Source: UBA11606 sp964513285 (GTDB taxonomy: Bacteria; Actinomycetota; Acidimicrobiia; Acidimicrobiales; Aldehydirespiratoraceae). From it: 5,629 bases of DNA. Below, in pieces: positions 5,476 to 5,629 of this stretch. Location: positions 1-5,629 of the forward strand of contig CAZEML010000241.1 in assembly GCA_964513285.1 (NCBI GenBank), in the 5' to 3' direction. A program made the translations under genes and the position numbers. Every line of letters starts with the position of its first letter. Position 1 is the stretch's first letter. Under the pieces are notes generated by a model. The model did no database searches. It saw only the letters and a list, made by a program, of their open reading frames with translations, and was not told where the DNA came from.

Positions 5476-5629
5476 TTAGCCGCCGGGCGGCGGCGGCAGG
5501 ACCGCCTCGAGTTCCTCGACCGTCACGCCCAGCGCCTCGGCCGCCGCGGCGAGATCCGAGCCCGGGCCCGGAAGGAGGGCGAGCAGCTCCTCCTCGGTGA
5601 CGCCCAGCGCCTCGGCGGCTTCGCTGAAG
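5476..5629 (-). CDS. Small Ala/Glu/Leu-rich repeat protein, C-terminal fragment
   Basis: Reading leftward from the window edge, 50 codons end in TAA at 5478-5476. The peptide contains two copies of AEALGVT followed by an E-E-L helix end (residues 5-15 and 30-40 of the visible part), 25 residues apart and joined by LPGPGSDLAA. It finishes in VLPPPPGG. Such AL-G-V-T-x-E-E-L units recur in uncharacterised actinobacterial proteins, where each is likely a short helix-turn-helix-like hairpin. No enzymatic motif is seen in this piece, and the N-terminus, including any signal peptide, is outside the window. The reading is supported by coding-style periodicity, the repeat being conserved as protein, and the hairpin terminator just downstream. 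The function is not recognised. Confidence 0.65.
   Translation of the reverse strand, partial: FSEAAEALGVTEEELLALLPGPGSDLAAAAEALGVTVEELEAVLPPPPGG
5525..5616 (-). repeat. Two-copy 75-base direct repeat within the small repeat protein
   Basis: The 17-base string ACGCCCAGCGCCTCGGC occurs at 5525-5541 and again at 5600-5616 on the + strand, exactly 75 bases (25 codons) apart. It encodes the AEALGV(T) unit of the minus-strand protein. The spacer sequence between copies is much less alike at the DNA level. Further copies may lie beyond the window. Confidence 0.75.

Overview
The window is very GC-rich, with dense, tightly packed genes and strong G/C preference at third codon positions. It carries an F420-type luciferase-like oxidoreductase and an SCO6745-family protein. 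Together these point to an actinobacterium; an acidimicrobial-type genome is a guess from style only. There is no rRNA, tRNA, insertion sequence, CRISPR array or other sign of a mobile element, and no gene-free stretch longer than 300 bases.

Layout from left to right. (1) The last codons of an AzlC-like permease overlap a complete azlD-like gene on the + strand, giving the end of a branched-chain amino acid exporter pair. (2) A minus-strand pair reads leftward from about 1568: an SCO6745-family protein, then one base after its stop a VOC (glyoxalase/bleomycin-resistance fold) protein. The VOC gene ends 7 bases from the azlD stop. (3) A 69-base divergent intergenic region holds a 13-base palindrome and a TANNNT -10-like box very close to each start codon, so both flanking genes may be transcribed as leaderless mRNAs. 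(4) A three-gene + strand operon follows, each junction a 4-base ATGA overlap: a luciferase-like F420-dependent oxidoreductase, a phytanoyl-CoA dioxygenase (PhyH)-family Fe(II)/2-oxoglutarate enzyme, and a 511-residue protein related to the large (beta) subunit of N,N-dimethylformamidase. (5) Convergent to that operon is a hotdog-fold acyl-CoA thioesterase of the YbgC/FadM/4HBT kind. (6) At the right edge is the C-terminus of a small Ala/Glu-rich protein built of about 25-residue repeats, followed by a strong compound hairpin that looks like its terminator.

The most interesting part is the three-gene operon. Two oxidative enzymes translationally coupled to an amidohydrolase of the dimethylformamidase iron family would make sense as a catabolic route for an N-substituted amide or similar small molecule. 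In such a route the substrate would be oxidised or hydroxylated and a C-N bond then cleaved. The substrate cannot be read from the sequence. The divergent SCO6745-family gene, whose C-terminal half resembles a winged helix, together with the palindrome between the two units, suggests local regulation, but this is inference.
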